DNA from: Clostridia bacterium | GTDB taxonomy: Bacteria > Bacillota > Clostridia > Christensenellales > CAG-138 | Length of the DNA stretch: 7,638 nt | Reading direction: 5' to 3' | NCBI GenBank assembly: GCA_017435185.1 | Contig: JAFSFN010000244.1 | Span: 1-7,638 of the forward strand | Shown here: positions 4,863-7,638 of the stretch, piece by piece | Numbering within the stretch: the first letter of the stretch is position 1 | Layout of the letters: each line of letters starts with the position of its first letter | The notes under the pieces: generated by a model | What the model was told of the DNA's origin: nothing | What the model saw: only the letters and a program-made list of their open reading frames with translations | Database searches by the model: none | Translations under genes and position numbers: made by a program

Positions 4863-5907
4863 CGCATTGTTTTTAACGGATAAACTTGCTTGTGACCATT
4901 CGCTTTCCCTTGAAGAATACGCTTTACTCATCAGCCTTCGCGATGCAAAAAGCCAACAATACATTGCCGAAAAAGCAGCTTCTGTCCGAAAGACCATTTA
5001 CAAGAATTCAGTCTTTATCCGAGGACTTATCGAAATAAGCAACTACTGCAAAAACGACTGCTTATACTGCGGCATACGCAGAAGCAACAGTTCCTGCGAA
5101 CGCTATCGTCTCAGTGAAGAAGAAATTTTATCATGCTGTGATGAAGGTTATTTGCTCGGCTTCCGCACATTCGTAATGCAGGGCGGCGAAGACCCCTATT
5201 TTACGGACGCTATTTTATGCGGCATAATAAGCAAAATAAAGAATAAATACCCCGACTGTGCAATAACGCTGTCATTGGGCGAAAGAAGTTTTGAAAGTTA
5301 TAAAAGACTTTATGATGCAGGTGCTTCACGCTATCTTCTGCGTCATGAAACGGCGGACGAGTGCCATTATGCACAGCTCCATCCGAAAGAAATGTCGTTT
5401 GACAGGCGAATGAAGTGCCTCAAAGATTTGAAGCAGATAGGCTATCAAACAGGCTGTGGCTTCATGGTTTCATCGCCACACCAGACAAATGCAATGCTTG
5501 CAAAAGACCTGAAATTCATAGAAGAATTTAAGCCGGATATGTGCGGAATAGGGCCTTTCATCCCACACAGGGCAACACCTTTTTCGAATATGCCGTCAGG
5601 AACAGCAGAGCTCACCTGTTATCTGCTCTCGATAATAAGGCTCATTCATCCGCCCATACTGCTTCCTGCAACCACCGCACTGGGCACGCTGGATGAATTC
5701 GGGCGTGAAAAAGGCATTAAAGCAGGCGCAAATGTGGTAATGCCGAATCTGTCGCCCTCTTGTGTGCGTGCAAAATACGAGCTTTACAACAACAAACTGT
5801 ATTCACGCTCCGAGTCAGCGCAGGAAATAGAGGAACTTAAAAAAAGAATCAGAAACATAGGTTATGAGGTCGTCACCGACCGTGGTGACATACGCCTTAA
5901 CAAATAA
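4855..5907 (+). CDS. hydE: [FeFe]-hydrogenase H-cluster maturase HydE, radical SAM enzyme
   Basis: HydE acts after HydG in building the 2Fe subcluster of the H-cluster, using SAM and a reduced 4Fe-4S cluster on the cysteine-bearing iron complex made by HydG. The 350 residues match the usual length (348 in Thermotoga maritima). The CX3CX2C radical SAM motif is Cys65, Cys69 and Cys72 in SNYCKNDCLYCGIR. The SAM-binding GGEDP is at 110-114. RHETAD at 163-168 and GIGPFIPH at 231-238 are characteristic of HydE against biotin synthase relatives. The optional second-cluster cysteines near the C-terminus are absent: only Cys303 is present in MPNLSPSCVR, which is common and not needed for activity. The start at 4855 overlaps the preceding gene by eight bases; CGGGGATA upstream is a modest ribosome binding site. 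hydG follows after 45 bases. Confidence 0.95.
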   Translation: MNDALFLTDKLACDHSLSLEEYALLISLRDAKSQQYIAEKAASVRKTIYKNSVFIRGLIEISNYCKNDCLYCGIRRSNSSCERYRLSEEEILSCCDEGYLLGFRTFVMQGGEDPYFTDAILCGIISKIKNKYPDCAITLSLGERSFESYKRLYDAGASRYLLRHETADECHYAQLHPKEMSFDRRMKCLKDLKQIGYQTGCGFMVSSPHQTNAMLAKDLKFIEEFKPDMCGIGPFIPHRATPFSNMPSGTAELTCYLLSIIRLIHPPILLPATTALGTLDEFGREKGIKAGANVVMPNLSPSCVRAKYELYNNKLYSRSESAQEIEELKKRIRNIGYEVVTDRGDIRLNK

Positions 5908-5952
5908 AACTCTAAACGGGAAGTTTACTGACCGTAAGAAAGGAATAAATAT

Positions 5953-7401
5953 ATGGCTATTTACGATCCCAAATCACTCAAGGCAGAAGAATTTATAAAC
6001 GACGCCGAAATACGAGCAACGCTCGAATATGCAGAACAGAATAAAAACAATGTCGAGCTCATCGACCGAATACTTGAAAAGGCGCGCCCGAAGAAAAACG
6101 GCACTCAGACTACCTGCGAAGGTTTGACTCACCGCGAGGCTTCAGTACTGCTCGCCTGCGAGATTCCCGAAAAAGTCGAGGAAATATATCGTATTGCAGA
6201 AGAGATAAAACTTGCATTCTACGGCAACCGTATAGTAATGTTCGCTCCCCTCTATCTTTCAAACTATTGCGTAAACGGTTGCGTATACTGCCCCTATCAT
6301 CTCAAAAACAAGCATATCCCTCGCAAAAAGCTCACTCAGGAAGAAGTTAGGAACGAAGTTATCGCACTTCAGGACATGGGCCACAAACGCCTTGCAATAG
6401 AAGCAGGAGAAGACCCTGTTAACAATCCGATAGAATACATACTCGAATGTATAAATACGATATACAGCGTAAACCACAAAAACGGCGCTATCCGCAGAGT
6501 CAATGTGAATATTGCGGCAACTACGGTGGAAAACTACCGTCGTTTGAAGGATGCAGGCATAGGCACATACATTCTCTTCCAGGAAACATACCATAAGGAA
6601 AGCTATTTGCAGCTCCATCCCACAGGCCCCAAGCATGATTACGACTATCACACCGAAGCCATGGACAGAGCCATGGAAGGCGGTATAGACGATGTGGGCT
6701 TGGGCGTTCTGTTCGGACTTGAGCTTTACAAATATGAATTTGCAGGACTTATCATGCACGCTGAGCATCTTGAGGCCGTTCACGGCGTAGGTCCGCACAC
6801 TATAAGCGTTCCGAGAATAAAGCACGCTGATGATATCGACCCCTCGGCGTTTGATAATTCCATATCCGATGAAACATTCGCCAAGATAACCGCCTGCATA
6901 CGCCTTGCAGTTCCGTACACAGGCATGATAATCTCCACTCGTGAATCCGAAGAAGTAAGAAGCAGACTGCTCAAGCTCGGTATATCCCAGGTCAGCGGCG
7001 CATCACGCACATCGGTGGGCGGCTACACACAGGAAGAACGCCCCCACGACACCGAACAGTTCGATGTTTCCGACCAGCGCACACTCGATGAAGTCGTTCG
7101 TTGGCTCATGGAAAGCGGTCACATTCCATCATTCTGTACCGCTTGCTACAGAGAGGGCAGAACGGGTGACCGTTTCATGACGCTTTGTAAAAACGGCCAG
7201 ATATTGAACTGCTGTCATCCCAACGCACTCATGACATTGACGGAATTCCTTGTTGACTACGCTTCCGAAGAAACCAAAAAGATAGGTTTTGAGCTTATAG
7301 AAAAAGAACTTGAAAAAATACCCGCTGACAAAGTCAGAGCGATAGCAGCTCAAAACATCGAAGATATCAAGAATTCAAACCGTCGTGATTTCAGATTTTG
7401 A
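5953..7401 (+). CDS. hydG: [FeFe]-hydrogenase maturase HydG, tyrosine lyase
   Basis: HydG is a radical SAM enzyme that cleaves tyrosine to p-cresol, CO and cyanide and assembles an Fe(CO)2(CN)-cysteine synthon for the H-cluster. The product has 482 residues, the normal size. The SAM cluster motif CX3CX2C is Cys106, Cys110 and Cys113 in SNYCVNGCVYCPYH. EAGEDP follows at 150-155. A ThiH-like barrel runs to about residue 370, with FQETYHKESY at 209-218. The C-terminal auxiliary cluster motif CX2CX22C, which holds the dangler iron, is complete at Cys395, Cys398 and Cys421. This motif separates HydG from the thiamine enzyme ThiH. All catalytic cysteines are present, so the enzyme should be active. 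The ATG at 5953 has an AAAGGA box about nine bases upstream. The gene sits between hydE (45-base gap) and hydF (37-base gap) on one likely transcript. Confidence 0.97.
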   Translation: MAIYDPKSLKAEEFINDAEIRATLEYAEQNKNNVELIDRILEKARPKKNGTQTTCEGLTHREASVLLACEIPEKVEEIYRIAEEIKLAFYGNRIVMFAPLYLSNYCVNGCVYCPYHLKNKHIPRKKLTQEEVRNEVIALQDMGHKRLAIEAGEDPVNNPIEYILECINTIYSVNHKNGAIRRVNVNIAATTVENYRRLKDAGIGTYILFQETYHKESYLQLHPTGPKHDYDYHTEAMDRAMEGGIDDVGLGVLFGLELYKYEFAGLIMHAEHLEAVHGVGPHTISVPRIKHADDIDPSAFDNSISDETFAKITACIRLAVPYTGMIISTRESEEVRSRLLKLGISQVSGASRTSVGGYTQEERPHDTEQFDVSDQRTLDEVVRWLMESGHIPSFCTACYREGRTGDRFMTLCKNGQILNCCHPNALMTLTEFLVDYASEETKKIGFELIEKELEKIPADKVRAIAAQNIEDIKNSNRRDFRF

Positions 7402-7438
7402 TTTTTAGAATTTCAAATTTCAAAAGGATTGTTTTTAT

Positions 7439-7638
7439 ATGAGCCTTAATTCGACAGTATCCGCAGAGCGAGCGCACATCGCCTTTTTCGGAATGCGCAA
7501 CGCCGGTAAATCAAGTCTTGTAAATGCAGTAACAAATCAGGAACTTTGCGTCGTGTCCGACACACCGGGCACGACCACCGACCCTGTCAGAAAAGCAATG
7601 GAGCTTCTTCCGATAGGCCCTGTTGTTATAATCGACAC
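7439..7638 (+). CDS. hydF: [FeFe]-hydrogenase maturation GTPase HydF, partial (N-terminus only)
   Basis: HydF is the GTPase and iron-sulfur scaffold on which the 2Fe subcluster is completed and from which it is passed to the hydrogenase. Only 66 codons are inside the window. They show an N-terminal start typical of HydF (MSLNSTVSAERAHIAFFG). The P-loop GMRNAGKSS is at 18-26, the G2 region TPGTTTDPV at 42-50, and the first Asp of the G3 DxxG motif is Asp66, where the window cuts. The MRNAGKSS version of the P-loop and the operon position after hydG separate it from other TrmE/Era-type GTPases. The ATG at 7439 follows an AAAGGA box by about eleven bases. The dimerisation and cluster-binding domains are outside the window and cannot be judged. 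Confidence 0.93.
   Translation, partial: MSLNSTVSAERAHIAFFGMRNAGKSSLVNAVTNQELCVVSDTPGTTTDPVRKAMELLPIGPVVIID

Noticed and set aside
4855..5907. Loss of the second iron-sulfur cluster in HydE as a defect
   Set aside because: Only Cys303 remains of the C-terminal cysteines, but that cluster is variable in the family and dispensable, while the radical SAM cysteines are intact.
6259..6825. Open frame antisense to hydG
   Set aside because: hydG is complete with both cluster motifs; the antisense product is Cys/Tyr/Val rich without motif or start signal.

Overview
The window looks like the chromosome of an anaerobic, Gram-positive member of the Clostridia. The reasons are a dedicated [FeFe]-hydrogenase maturation operon, strong purine-rich ribosome binding sites, a near-consensus sigma-A promoter, short intergenic gaps, intrinsic terminators and moderate GC. 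No mobile element, CRISPR array, tRNA or rRNA was seen. There is no gene-free stretch over 300 bases. The largest is the divergent regulatory region at 4353-4607.

Left block, all on the minus strand, read from 4352 down to 1. It begins with a small exported/membrane protein of 83 residues (4101-4352). A clear intrinsic terminator follows (4021-4054). Then come a PII-like signalling protein (3650-3994), an RCK-less cation:proton antiporter one base behind it (2458-3648), and a lipoprotein of unknown function (1701-2381). A structured intergenic region leads to metA (622-1569) and then metF (1-600, cut by the window edge). metA and metF are 21 bases apart and form a methionine-synthesis pair: homoserine O-acylation plus supply of 5-methyl-tetrahydrofolate.

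Right block, on the plus strand from a promoter at 4437-4465. A leader of about 135 nt precedes a TM1266-family hydrogenase regulator (4608-4862), hydE (4855-5907), hydG (5953-7401) and the start of hydF (7439 to the edge). HydG splits tyrosine to give the CO/CN-bearing iron synthon, HydE processes it further, and HydF is the GTPase scaffold that delivers the 2Fe subcluster to the hydrogenase. No hydrogenase structural gene is in the window.

Two points stand out. First, the hyd leader can fold into a three-way junction (9-bp P1, small P2, interrupted 5+4-bp P3) that overlaps, and so excludes, an intrinsic terminator ending one base before the ribosome binding site. This is the architecture of a riboswitch or other attenuator, and I do not recognise it as a known class. 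Second, a divergent PII-like protein is coupled to an antiporter that has no regulatory domain of its own, which resembles the transporter-PII pairs AmtB-GlnK and SbtA-SbtB.
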